Positions 31,948-42,262 of a stretch of DNA of 64,000 bases are shown here, piece after piece (position 1 is the first letter of the stretch; the number at the start of each line of letters is the position of its first letter). The stretch comes from Boswellia sacra (Eukaryota; Streptophyta; Magnoliopsida; Sapindales; Burseraceae). A program made the translations under genes and the position numbers. The notes under the pieces are model-generated. The model saw only the letters and a program-made list of their open reading frames with translations. It did no database searches and had not been told where the DNA came from. The DNA lies in NCBI GenBank assembly GCA_013180625.2, contig SNVD02001400.1, positions 682,001-746,000 of the forward strand, in the 5' to 3' direction.

Positions 31948-32588
31948 TGTTGTGATAGACCACGGATCTAGGCAACCAATTCCACACTATAGCTATAAAA
32001 TACCAAGCACAATAGAGATATCAATCCGCAACAAGAAAGCAAACAAGTAAAGAAAAAAATAAATAAGAGATAACACCAAGATTTAAGTGGTTCGACCAAT
32101 TATGCCTACGTCTATTGGGAAGACTACAAAAGTACTTTCACTATGAAGAAAACAAGATTACAAGGCTTACAATACACTCTCTCATTAAGAAACAGTCTTT
32201 TCTTACCCCTTACATTTTTCCAGAAACCCCAGAAGAGAATATTAAGAAGTCTCACTCAAAATACAAAGGATAGCCTTTAAATAATGCTAGGCAGTGTATA
32301 GTAATTGACATTTATACAGCGACGCAATATCACTTGCGTTGGAGTGCAAGGTCTCTATTTGGAGCTAAAGCATCCTATCCCCATTGTTGCACCACGGTGC
32401 AACAAATCTTGCACAGGAGCGCCAATATTGCACACGAGCATCAATGTTGCACAAGAGCGCAACTCACCTTGTGCAAGAGCATGACATCTCTGCCAATGTT
32501 GCGTAGGAGCGCAACATTTTTTACACAAGAGTGCGTATCCCTAGGTCTGACTCTAAATTTACTATGATTTGAGAGTCCAACACTAACA
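31948..32588 (-). repeat. Copia-2 5' LTR (right, 641 bp)
   Basis: Ends are TGTTGTGA...CACTAACA. It is 72 bp longer than the 3' LTR, mostly through extra copies of TTGCACAAGAGCGCAA-like units (about 32390-32530). It contains the GTGGTTCGACC...TGCCTACGTC block (about 32089-32112). Confidence 0.95.
32390..32530 (-). repeat. Short imperfect repeats of the TTGCACAAGAGCGCAA type
   Basis: GCACAGGAGCG, GCACACGAGC, GCACAAGAGCGCAA, GTGCAAGAGC and GCGTAGGAGCGCAA occur about every 24-30 bases. Fewer units are present in the left LTR (24734-24865). Confidence 0.8.
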
Positions 32589-34005
32589 GAGAAATTGAAA
32601 AAGAATTAGCCTCTCTTACAGGTCCTTGGCCAAGCCAAAACTAGATTACCTTCATCTGACTTAGGGTGAGACTTCATGTTTTATCAGTACAAATGATAGT
32701 TGTAGAGCTTGTTGTCTCGCAGGTAGAGAGCTTTCTTACCATGGCTTGATCAACCATCATTTTCTTTATCGGAAGTAGCAAGAGTAAGTGTAACAGCTAA
32801 TGGTAGACCTTTTGGGATAGTAACAACAATAGTAACTGCAGTGGCTATAATCCCCATAATGGTATTCACAATATCATCAACCTTTGTCTTGCTTCCATTA
32901 AATTTTTTATTTCCATTCTCACTCATTATATTCCCTGTGAAGTAGCGAACCAACAAGACTAAAAGGACCAAGAATGCAACTGTCAAGCCAACCTTACCGA
33001 TTGATGAAGTTAGCTTCTTAAGCCTTGCTTGTAGAGGTGTTCATTCATTGGTGTTGCGATTAATTTGGCTCATCATTTGGCCCCATTTCGTGTTTATGCC
33101 AGCTAATGTGGCGAGCATGCGAGCATACCCATCAAATATCTTCGTGCTAAAGAACAAGAATGGATTTTGGCTACTGTTTATCTCCATATGCTCACTCTCC
33201 CCTGTCTTGGTTGATTCGTTAACTTGTAAGGAATGGCCATTAAGGAACAAACCGTCAGTAGGAACTTGGTCTCCAATCTTTAAGCATATAACATCTCCAA
33301 TAACAATTTAAAATATAGAAATATTTTGGCACTGACCATTCCTAATGACTTCAATTTGGATATTATTGCTGACTTTTGATAATTTGTCAAATTGTCTATT
33401 TTGCCTGTAGTTACTTATAGCTGAGACAGCTATAACAGGAAAGACAGTAACAAATATGCTTCCATCGTCATACCAACCCTCTTTCAGACCATGCTCTTTA
33501 ATGCCAAAGGTAAGAGAAAGTGTTGCACAGCCTAGAAGAATAAAAATTGTGAGATCCTTGAATGCTTCCAGGATAAGTTCGAAGAAGCTCTTCGAGGGAG
33601 GTTTTTATATGTGTTTGAACCAAAAACCTCACATCGACGAGCAATGGTTTCATCATTGTCACAGATTCCAGTGGCAATATTTGTTTTAAGCGTAAAAGCT
33701 ACACTTTCAATGTCATCGAACTCGCTACGTTGGTCAAGATTTTTTTCCTTCACCTGCTCTGCAAGGCTTCTGGGATCAATTTTGAAAATCTCATTCTCTA
33801 ATTGATCATTGTAAATGCTTACGATAGTATAAGAGGGAGAGTTGGAAATCTTTTCTTTATTTATTCTGGGATAAGCAATTTTGAACAAAGAAAGGAGAGC
33901 TCTGCAGTAGTAGATTTTAGCAAAGCTTGAGTGCCACTTCTTATTGATTGCGCTAATGCTTGTAGGAACATCGATTGAAAACTTTGTGCAAAGGGACATA
34001 GACAT
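32589..34005 (-). pseudogene. P-type Ca2+-ATPase (ACA12/13-like), N-terminal half, broken
   Basis: This is the 5' part of the same pump gene. The ATG at 34005 opens MSMSLCTKF. The cytosolic N-terminus follows (FKIDPRSLAEQVKEKNLDQ, IARRCEVFGSNTY), then M1-M2 (LTIFILLGCATLSL, GSIFVTVFPVIAVSAISNYR), the actuator domain (GDQVPTDGLFLNGHSLQVNE, TGES), M3-M4 and the start of the P-domain. Breaks include a frameshift near 33550, a TAA at about 33309, a TGA at about 33041 and a frame change near 32760. Two key sites are lost. The M4 motif PEGL reads PKGL (Lys codon 32810-32812), and DKTG reads DKT-stop (TGA 32674-32676). Both halves together total about 3.1 kb, close to the usual 1020-1035 codons. Confidence 0.94.
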
Positions 34006-36039
34006 ATTTCACTGATTTGTTTTTTTTTTAAGGAATTTGTTTTTTGAAAAGACAAAAAAGAAATAACAAATAACAAAAGCGCAAAAGTGGTGTTTGGGAG
34101 TGTCTAGGACTAGTAATATTTTGCAAATAGTAATATGAGAGTAAGAATAGAGAAATTTAATGCTTGGGTTGGGAGCTAAAAGTTCTAGTTTTGACTAAGA
34201 GGTGAAATGTTAAAGGTTGAAAAAGATTGCAGAATTTAGAAACAACCTTCAATTTATAATTTGACGAACAAAAGAAAAATGATAGGATTCACAAATATTA
34301 AAAAAAAAAAGAATGATGAAAAAGAAAGGAAGGTGAAGCAGCTTTTGGTTTTCTACTTGGTGAAATAAGGTAGCTCTTGGTTTTAAATAGGTTGAAAAGA
34401 GAAAAGTAATATGTGAGATATACAAGGAAGATTGTAAGCCTAAGAATGAGCACACAAACATAATGAGAAAATTGCTTCTGTATGTTACTTAAAAGCAGGG
34501 TGTAATGGCTTCCAAGGAATCGAAAACAAGACCTTAAACCAGAATTGTAGAATAAATTTTAGGGATGAAAGTAATGACACGGGCTAAGAAAGTAGCGTTC
34601 GGACATGACACGGGTTTGGAGCTAAATCTACATCGATTAAGACTGCCTCTATTGTAAGTACATGTTTGATGAAATTTACACTTGGGTTTGATGCAAAGAC
34701 CATCAATTTGAGTTGTTTCCGTTTTGTTCTTTTTCCAAAAACACGTCAGTTAGAAGTGCACCTGGAAGTCAATATCATTTGAAAACGTGCAAAATATTAG
34801 ACCAAGGTATAAAACTGCAAAGTTATCATAACAAAGTTTATTGAGGATTGCTATTGAAAATATAAAACAGGCTCTCGGAAGAATCTACGATCATTTAGGT
34901 GTTAAGTTAATAACTTTATAATTAATTCTCCAATTATAATTTTTGTATTAGATTTTAAAAGTAGATAGGAATAATTTTTCAAAATCTTATTTTTGTAAAA
35001 CCAACTTTTGAATAAATTAAATATCAAAATTATCCTTCTAAAATAAATTTAATATTAGAGTTTCAAAATTAATTAATTATTTTAGTAGCGTTAGACTTAC
35101 AACTCAAATATAACCAAAAGTTTATAATTTGATATGGCAGTTTACATGACAAAAAACTTACTAGAGGAGGAAAAAACAAAAATGAATGGAGGAAGTTATA
35201 TCTCCAGTAGGATTTTATCTCTTAAGCGGTCACATCAAATTGTAGACTTCAGATTGTAAGTCTAGCATTAGCATTATTGTAATCATTTAATTTTAAATTA
35301 AGTAAACTTAATTTAAAATTTTTTCTTTAATTATATTGTTTAAAGTGGAAAATACCACTGCCTCTATTTAAAAAAAATAGTGTGGATCATTTTGGTAGTT
35401 TTTTTATCACATCTCATCACAGGCAGTCAACTACAATTGCCGTGTGGGTGTGGCTGACATTTTTTATTTAAATTCTATTATTTTACATATATTTATATTA
35501 ATAAATATAACTCTTAATTATATCAGTAGTTTTATATTAATTATTTTTTAATATTATAATTTTAAATAGTGGAAATAACAATATCATCTTTGATGTTTTG
35601 ATTAAATACATCTTCATCTTTAGGGTTCCAAAAATATATAATACATCCATCAACTTTAAATTTGACATGTGAAAAAATATAAAATGTCTAATGTGCTTTT
35701 TTTTTTTGGGGAACTAAGCAAGCTAAATTTGAAATCACATCAACTTATTTAATAACTTTATAAAAATTTCTAATTTAATTAAAAACTTGTATATAAATAA
35801 TCATATAAAAATCATTAGTTTTAGACAAATCTAATTATCGAGAATAATTTGTAATTTGGATATAAACTTGAAATCGTAAATTTTTTAAGGTTTTTTTCTA
35901 TTTAAAATGTTATGAAGCTTATATGAGATTTAATTCTTTTTTTATTATAACTTGCCTCATTAATATTTAATTTTTACTTTATTTTTTATATTTTGTTATG
36001 TCTAATAGTATGGAGTAAATTTAAAGAATGGGTTCTTTA
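34006..36039. other. Intergenic DNA upstream of the Ca2+-ATPase relic
   Basis: AT-rich, with no gene. The former ATPase promoter should lie just above 34005, but no clear TATA box could be chosen among many A/T runs. The last five bases (CTTTA) are the target duplication of Copia-3. Confidence 0.55.
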
Positions 36040-37451
36040 TGTAAGTTTTGAAGCTGCAGACTTAGTTACGCTAAACAAAACTAAAGCAATTATGAAACAT
36101 GTAATCGACGTGATTAAAAATTGCACAAAGGAGATTTACATGGTTCAGCTATAACCAAGCCTACATCTTCGGGCAGCCAAGCTGCAATCCACTAAGTCGT
36201 TCTAGAATACAAACTACTTGGATTTACAGTAGAAGAAATCCCCTTTCTCTTTCACTTATGTTTCTTTGTAACCTATGCTCTCTCTCTCTCTCTCCAAAAA
36301 CTTCAACCTTAATAGACCGACTTCCTAACCTTGCTGCACTTCTCTAATAGATCAAGACCCTTCTTGATTGTAAAACACTCTCCCAATAATACTCAACAAA
36401 GATAAGACTCAACAAAGCTGTTTGCACTTTATCAGTCACGACTATCGTAACTACACTAGTTAAGAAAGACATGACCACGATATCAGTTACAGACTCTTGA
36501 AAGCAATTATCTCTCAAGCCTTACGCGAATTAACTCTCAAGAACATGAATTTAGCTAAAAGCTAAATAAATAAAGATGCAAACTCAACATAAATAGATTT
36601 GCATTGCTTTCTCAACAAAATACTCGAACAAAGTTTGCATAGCCTGAATGTTGAATGAATTCTCCTTTATATAGGCTACACGACCAGCACTTCCTTATTG
36701 AAAAAAGATTTTATCGAAGCTTTCCAAAACTTGTAAAATATGTAACTTAAGAGATAAAGATCAATGAATAATAGGAATTAATCTCTTAATCTCCTAAATT
36801 AGACATGAAATAAAAGTCTTCTCGTATTAAAACTTATCCAGCAAGAAATCCTTATCCAATACGGATTCTTTAAGATTCTTTTGATATCAATCAGATAACC
36901 TGCATATCTAGGAGTCAAGGCAAGGTAAATCACATTTAAGATATTCAATGAATAATCATGATCATAATCTTTCGTATTACAAAATAAAATAAATACTTTA
37001 GAAAATTGAAATTAATATCCTAGAAATAATTAGCAGCTAAATGTTTCCTAATAGAAGTAGTCACATCGGAGTAAACTGAAATAGCAAACAAATATGAATT
37101 AGAATATGAAAACAAATATTCTACATTCTTGCTTTATAAGGATTTCCAAAGTCTTTCCATATCTACAAATCTCGAATGCTTAGGAAAGCAGAAATACTTT
37201 AGAGCAATCAATAATGAACTAGAATAAAGAATCTTTTCCCGAAGCAAAATCAAAATAAAATCTTTTCAAAGATTAAAAGCAGATTCTGGAAATATTCTAC
37301 AATTATGAATTTCCTAACTGGCCCAGTTGAAACAAAAAAATAATGGTTAAAATATCAAGATCTTTATTTTCTCCAAAATGCCGACAAAGCAATGCCAATA
37401 TCACATAGTTGAACATGTGGCAATCCACGTGGCATTATCATTGTACTAACA
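36040..37451 (-). repeat. Copia-3 3' LTR (left, 1412 bp)
   Basis: Plus-strand ends are TGTAAGTTTTGAAGC and CATTGTACTAACA. It matches 42263-43655 along its length. It contains the shared block TTTACATGGTTCAGC...AAGCCTACATC (about 36134-36166) and a CT microsatellite (about 36279-36294). Confidence 0.95.
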
Positions 37452-37452
37452 A

Positions 37453-37463
37453 TCTTCCCCTCC
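37453..37463 (-). promoter_or_regulatory. Copia-3 polypurine tract
   Basis: The minus strand reads GGAGGGGAAGA, one base before the LTR start TGTTAGTAC. Confidence 0.9.
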
Positions 37464-37979
37464 GACATTTTGTGAGAAAAAACACCCATATATCTATGAA
37501 AGACCAATCCATAGAAAAAAATCATATCAACCAAAAAAAAAATATCAACAAGACATGTCATAGAGACATCCATTCTTCTCCCATTTTTTTACTCACAAAG
37601 TGCCAAAATAACTGCTCAAAGTCCGTTAGAGATAATGTACTAACCAAAACTGTACTAGGATAGTTACAAACTTTCTTGCAAAATGACTTGGTCAATTAGC
37701 ATTTGGAAGGTTCACACTTACCAAGTAATACAAATTAAGCAAACAAAATAAGTAACCGAGTAAGTTTAAACCAAACATCAAAAGAAAACAAACAACATTT
37801 TCTTCCCCTAAGTTCAGTACTCCTACCTAAGTATGTTTTCTCCCCCTCAACACAAAACACCAAAATGTAAAAATTTCATTAACGAATCAGCAAAAACAAA
37901 AGTTCCAAGTAGTAGATAGCAAACCAACAAAACTACTTCCAAATTCGCTCCCTAAAATTCTCTACTCCCCCCTTTTTTT

Positions 37980-39310
37980 CTACACTAAGTGCCAAGGAGC
38001 ACTACTTTTGATGTCTGCCAGAAACAACCCTTTCTTAAGAAAGCCACCCCTTGTCCTTGGCCTTTGTCTTCCTATTTGAACAATGGGAGATGTAATGGTT
38101 ATGGTAATTTCTGTAGAAGTAAAAGGAACTGAAGTAGCTGATGGTGATTCAACTTGTTTAGAGGTTGTGGCTGTGACAGTTGTAGTCGTAAAAACTAGTA
38201 TTGAAGATTAAAAAGCTGGAATTTCAACATTAGTAACTGGGATTGCTTGTGATTTTTGTTTTGTAGTAGCAATAGGAATGAAAATTGCTAAAGGTTCTCG
38301 TTGAGTAGTTGCAGTAGGTGAATGACTTATGTGAACTCTAGAAGTGGAAGAACCTATAGCAGTTGGAGCTTGTCCTACTGAAGAGAAACCTACAAAATGT
38401 TTCAATAAAGAAATCATGATGAGCTTGCACTTTTGCATCATTATTTTTTTTGTTGCTCCATGAGTTTCTATTGATTAACCAAAATCTGCTATTATTCTTG
38501 CAAAACTGAAGCAAACTGAAGCAAGATTGTTAGAAAAATTTTGCTAAGTATCCTACACAGACTCTAAAGAATTCTTAGTTGTCATTTTGGCTCTTTTAGA
38601 GGTGGCTCAACTTCCTCCCCTTCTTCTTCTTCTTCTTCAGCTTCAGGATCAGTTTCTTCTTCAAGATCCTCTTCATCATCTTCTGTTTGCTATCCTCTTA
38701 CTTTTTTTTGTGAAACCACTAGTAATAGGAGACTTTAAGGGTTCTATAACATCATCAGCTTCAAGTTCAATGCTATGTTTTAGTAAAATTCCTATTACGA
38801 TACAAGGAAAATACAATGTTTGAGAATGATTCTTAGCAGCAGTAGCAACTATATAATCATATATCCACATTCCCAAGTTAATACTCTTATTCTTGCCTAT
38901 ACAATATAAGAACTTGGCTCTGTCAAGGCTAATGGTAGTTGAATGTGAAGTAGGGTTCCAGTTGTACCTAGCAATTTTATTCAAGATTCTATACCTACGC
39001 AATAATTGAGATTGATTGATTTGTTCTTGACCTTTGATAGAGTAACCAGCAAGTTTTCCCTAGACAACATTCTTTGTAACTTTCAAAGAATAAATCTCAT
39101 GATCAACACCCTTCAAAACAAGATTTTGATTTTCAAATTTGTCCTCAAGCAAAATAAAATACAAATATTTAAGCTTGAAAGAATTTAATGCAAGGTTTTA
39201 TGCTATTGAGTCCCGCCATTCTAATACAATTTCAATTTCAAACCTTCTTGCTAATGTGTATTCCTTGTAAACAGTAACATTAACAGGAAATTACATAGTT
39301 GATTTAAACA
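37980..39310 (-). pseudogene. Copia-3 third ORF (envelope-like / plant transposon-protein domain), decayed
   Basis: On the minus strand, after pol, a frame with several breaks reads ARRFEIEIVLEW, RRYRILNKIARYNWNP, then ISLDRAKFLYCIGKNKSINL, GMWIYDYIVATA and LYFPCIVIGILL (about 39310-38700). This matches the domain called putative plant transposon protein, or envelope-like, in SIRE-type elements. A strongly acidic Glu-rich tract (38590-38680) and a Ser/Thr-rich region follow. The end reads RQRPRTRGGFLKKGLFLAD before a TAG at 37980-37982. Stops at about 38676 and 38218 and frame changes make it non-functional. Its function in SIRE-like elements is not established, and I see no convincing signal peptide. 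Confidence 0.6.
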
Positions 39311-39767
39311 ACAATTTAAAACACAACAATCATAAATAATATAACTGCGATTGTTAACACAGTCTTGACTAAAGCATCCTGACATCATATGACTTATTTT
39401 AACAAGGCAAAACTAGAGTTGAATAAATCAAGATTAATTAGCTTTGAATTGCTATATTTCTAAACAAATCACTATTCAATCAAGTGGTCAATCTCAGCAT
39501 ATCTCCAAAATACACAAAAATTAATTTTAATTGAATTTATTCAAAACACAGTGGCTTCACACATGTATGGTGGTAGCCTTTTTCATATTAAATGGGTAAT
39601 CTAATTATATTTCCTAGATACACATGAATTTCTTTCAAATGATGGCCTTCACTCAACACATACAGGTAGCCCTTTCTGTATTCACAACCAAATTTCATCA
39701 GTTTAATCAACATCATATTGGAATGAAATAAATAAAATAGCTCATAAAATGCTAAGTTAAAATATAT
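39311..39767. other. Copia-3 spacer between pol and the third ORF
   Basis: AT-rich non-coding DNA of the element, with TATGGTGGTAGCC and TACAGGTAGCCC-like words near 39565 and 39662. No frame of interest. Confidence 0.5.
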
Positions 39768-40340
39768 CTAATGATGCTTCAGATAACTTACACATGATTG
39801 GAATAGTAATTGTTTATGCAACTGACAAATACCAGTAGCCTTTCTCAGCTCTTCAAATCTTGTTAAGTCTATTGCCTTGGTAAATAAATTAGCTAGTTGG
39901 TTTTCAGTTGAAACATGCTCAATGTGGACTATCGTAGATTCAACCAACTCTTTATCAGATATCCCAACATGCAATGCATTCAAATTGTACAGTGAAAAAC
40001 AATTATCATTTGATTTACTTCCTTCTAAGATGCAATTCTTATTAGGATTAAGAACCATGCATTTATTCATAATGAACTCAACAGTATATTTATCATCACA
40101 AATCTGACAAATATTTAGCAAATTAGCTTTAAGACCATCAACAAATAAAACATCATTAAACACAGGTAAACCATCAACACATAATGTACATTTATCAACT
40201 ATCTTGCCTTTTGCACCGTCTCCAAAAATGATTGAACCTTGACTGCATGCTTTGAAATTTTTCAGCAGCTCCCTGTTACCTGTCATATGTCTTGAGCAAC
40301 CACTATCAAAATACCAAGAGCCATTAGTTGGAGCATTAAG
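39768..40340 (-). pseudogene. Copia-3 protease fused in frame to RNase H C-terminus
   Basis: One open frame begins with WYFDSGCSRHMTG, so the protease DSG motif is intact (40299-40307). It continues through FGDGAKGKIVDK, DVLFVDGLKANLLNICQICD and the GAG-pre-integrase edge (NDNCFSLYNLNALH). Then, without a stop, it switches to ELVESTIVHIEHVSTENQLA and NLFTKAIDLTRFEEL, the extreme C-terminus of RNase H in SIRE-like pol. The joint is near 39940-39985. Integrase, RT and most of RNase H are missing. The open frame of about 172 codons from the internal ATG survives across the joint. Confidence 0.9.
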
Positions 40341-40822
40341 AACACTTAAAGCAACATTACATGTAGTTATGTTCGTTTCTACCCATTTCTATTTTGAATT
40401 ATGTGATTGTCTGTGTTGTGTGTTATGTGACTGCCTGTGTTGTTCATTTTGATACAACAAATTATTCAATTTATAACGTCTAGGCCCAATATATCCCTTA
40501 ACACCATAGAAATATCATATTGGAATTAATTTCTTTACATCAATCGAATTAGATTTCACAAATTGTGATGAAATGCTATTATATGAACTCTTAGAACCTT
40601 AAGGAGAAACATTCTTACCTGAATTTGGTGATTCCTTACCTAACTTTGCTATAGAATCTAACTTTTGTGAAGAGTTTGATCCAGAAGCCTTCATAAAGAT
40701 TGTTTTTGAAGTGGATGCTTGGTTGTCAGTTGTATAACCCAATCCTTGCTTGTTTGAACCGATTCTTCCTTGAACCAGAATTTCATCAAGCTTCTTGGTC
40801 CCTTTGGTAAGATATTGAATGG

Positions 40823-41134
40823 TTACTTCATGTTCCTTGATGTATTTAGTCTTTCACTCAATTCTTGATTCAGATTTTCAATGGTGGACTCGAGCTCAGA
40901 AACTTTTTCCTCCAAGTGAATTATTTCACAAGTCACAATCTCAACTTCTTGTATAAGCTCTTGAATTTTCTCATCAAGTGCCTTGTTCTTTTCAACTTCA
41001 ATTTTCCATGCATGATGCAGATCATTATAAGTCTCCTGTAACTCTTCATAGTAGTTGAGATCAAAAACTGTTTTAGTGTCATCAATATCTACAATTTTTG
41101 CAGATTTTACATCAGATTTGACTGTTACAGTCAA
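40823..41134 (-). pseudogene. Copia-3 gag C-terminal coiled-coil segment
   Basis: The frame reads charged heptad-rich sequence (WKIEVEKNKALDEKIQELIQ, LEEKVSELESTIENLNQEL), typical of the long C-terminal gag region in SIRE-like elements between zinc knuckle and protease. It is joined to gag upstream and to the protease downstream through frames with stops. Confidence 0.75.
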
Positions 41135-41149
41135 CTTTGATTGAACTCT

Positions 41150-42203
41150 CTTTCCCTTATCTGATGCTATTATAATATAAGTAATAAATCTATTATGTTG
41201 ATCTTGAACATTTGAGTTGCTATCAGAATCATCATCACTCCAGGTTATATTTAATGCTTGCCTTTCTTTTTCAAATTACACTTTCAAACTTAAAATGCCT
41301 AAAGCCTAAACACTCAAAGCATTGAACTTGATTTTTCTTTCCTAGTTCTTTTCTAAATTTTTTAAATTCAATTGTCGTCTTTTTCTCCTTTTGCCTTCTG
41401 CCTTAATTCTTCTTTTTGAAATTTTTCTCAAGGAAATTCTTGAATTTTCTCACCATAAGATCAACTTGCTGATCATCTAAAATGTTTTTATCTCATCATC
41501 TTCAAATAGCTTTTGATGAAGAATCTGCTAGAGGGATAGATTTGTTCTTCTTAGATTATGGCATGAATGTCATTTCATAAGACTAAAGTGAACCCAACAA
41601 CTCATCAATTCTTAGTTCATCCAGGTTCTTTGTGTTAGCAACAATAGTAGCTTTGGCTTGATATTTCTCAGGTAATGAATTAAATATCTTTAGGACAACA
41701 TCAGCATCACTATAAGTCTTTCCTATCAAGGCTGTAGCATTTTTAATCTCACATAGTCTAGCATAGAATTCTGAGGCTGTCTCGTCTTTTTACATTATGA
41801 TTTTATCAAATTGAGAAGCAAGCATCAAAATTTTTGTTCTCTTAACAGAAGTTGTACCTTTATATTTGTTTTGAAGTCTATCCCTTACATCCTTAGCTGA
41901 TCTGTAGGAAAAAATTATGTTGAATGCTTTCTAATTAACAGTATTGAAGAGAGCATGAATTGCTTTGGAATTCCATTGTGCTTCATTGCAGTCTTGTTGA
42001 TTCCATGCATATTATTCCTTCATAACTTTTACTCCTTCTTTATTAACAACAGTAGGAGGAGTCTATCCATAGAAAATAGTCTTCCAAACTCTCTTATCAA
42101 TAGCTTTTAAAAAGAATGTCATCTTTGCCTTCCAATATTTGTAGTTTCCTTTATCGAGAAGTGGTGGATGAAAAATTAAAGCTTCGTGCCTGTGAAAGTC
42201 CAT
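41150..42203 (-). pseudogene. Copia-3 gag (several stops)
   Basis: The ATG at 42203 opens MDFHRHEALIFHPPLLDKGN, followed by YKYWKAKMTFFLKAID, a SIRE-type gag start. Later parts read SAKDVRDRLQNKYKGT, ILMLASQFDKI, FYARLCEIKNAT and LKIFNSLPEKYQAKATIVAN. At least six stops interrupt it, and the frame shifts near the end. The zinc knuckle near 41283-41324 reads CFECLGFRHFKFES, with the last Cys changed to Ser. Confidence 0.9.
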
Positions 42204-42243
42204 AGCTTCAGGAATAAAACAGGATCTATGCAAGTATATTAGT

Positions 42244-42260
42244 GCTCCACTCTGATACCA
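42244..42260 (-). promoter_or_regulatory. Copia-3 primer-binding site
   Basis: The minus strand reads TGGTATCAGAGTGGAGC two bases after the LTR end. It fits initiator tRNA-Met priming. Confidence 0.95.
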
Positions 42261-42262
42261 AT

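Larger units (their letters stand above)
24353..32588 (-). mobile_element. Copia-2: Ty1-copia element inserted in the Ca2+-ATPase gene
   Basis: In minus order: 5' LTR (31948-32588), mutated primer-binding site, gag, protease, integrase, RT, RNase H, polypurine tract, 3' LTR (24353-24921). GAGAA duplications flank it. The gag and pol layout resembles the Tork/Tnt1 type. It is defective through many stops and through two later insertions: a hAT-type element (27959-29112) and a solo LTR (25802-27600). Without these the element would be about 5.3 kb, a normal copia size, and all pol domains are represented. Confidence 0.97.

Noticed and set aside
38587..38823. + frame of 78 codons rich in Leu
   Set aside because: It is the antisense shadow of the Glu-rich tract of the Copia-3 third ORF.
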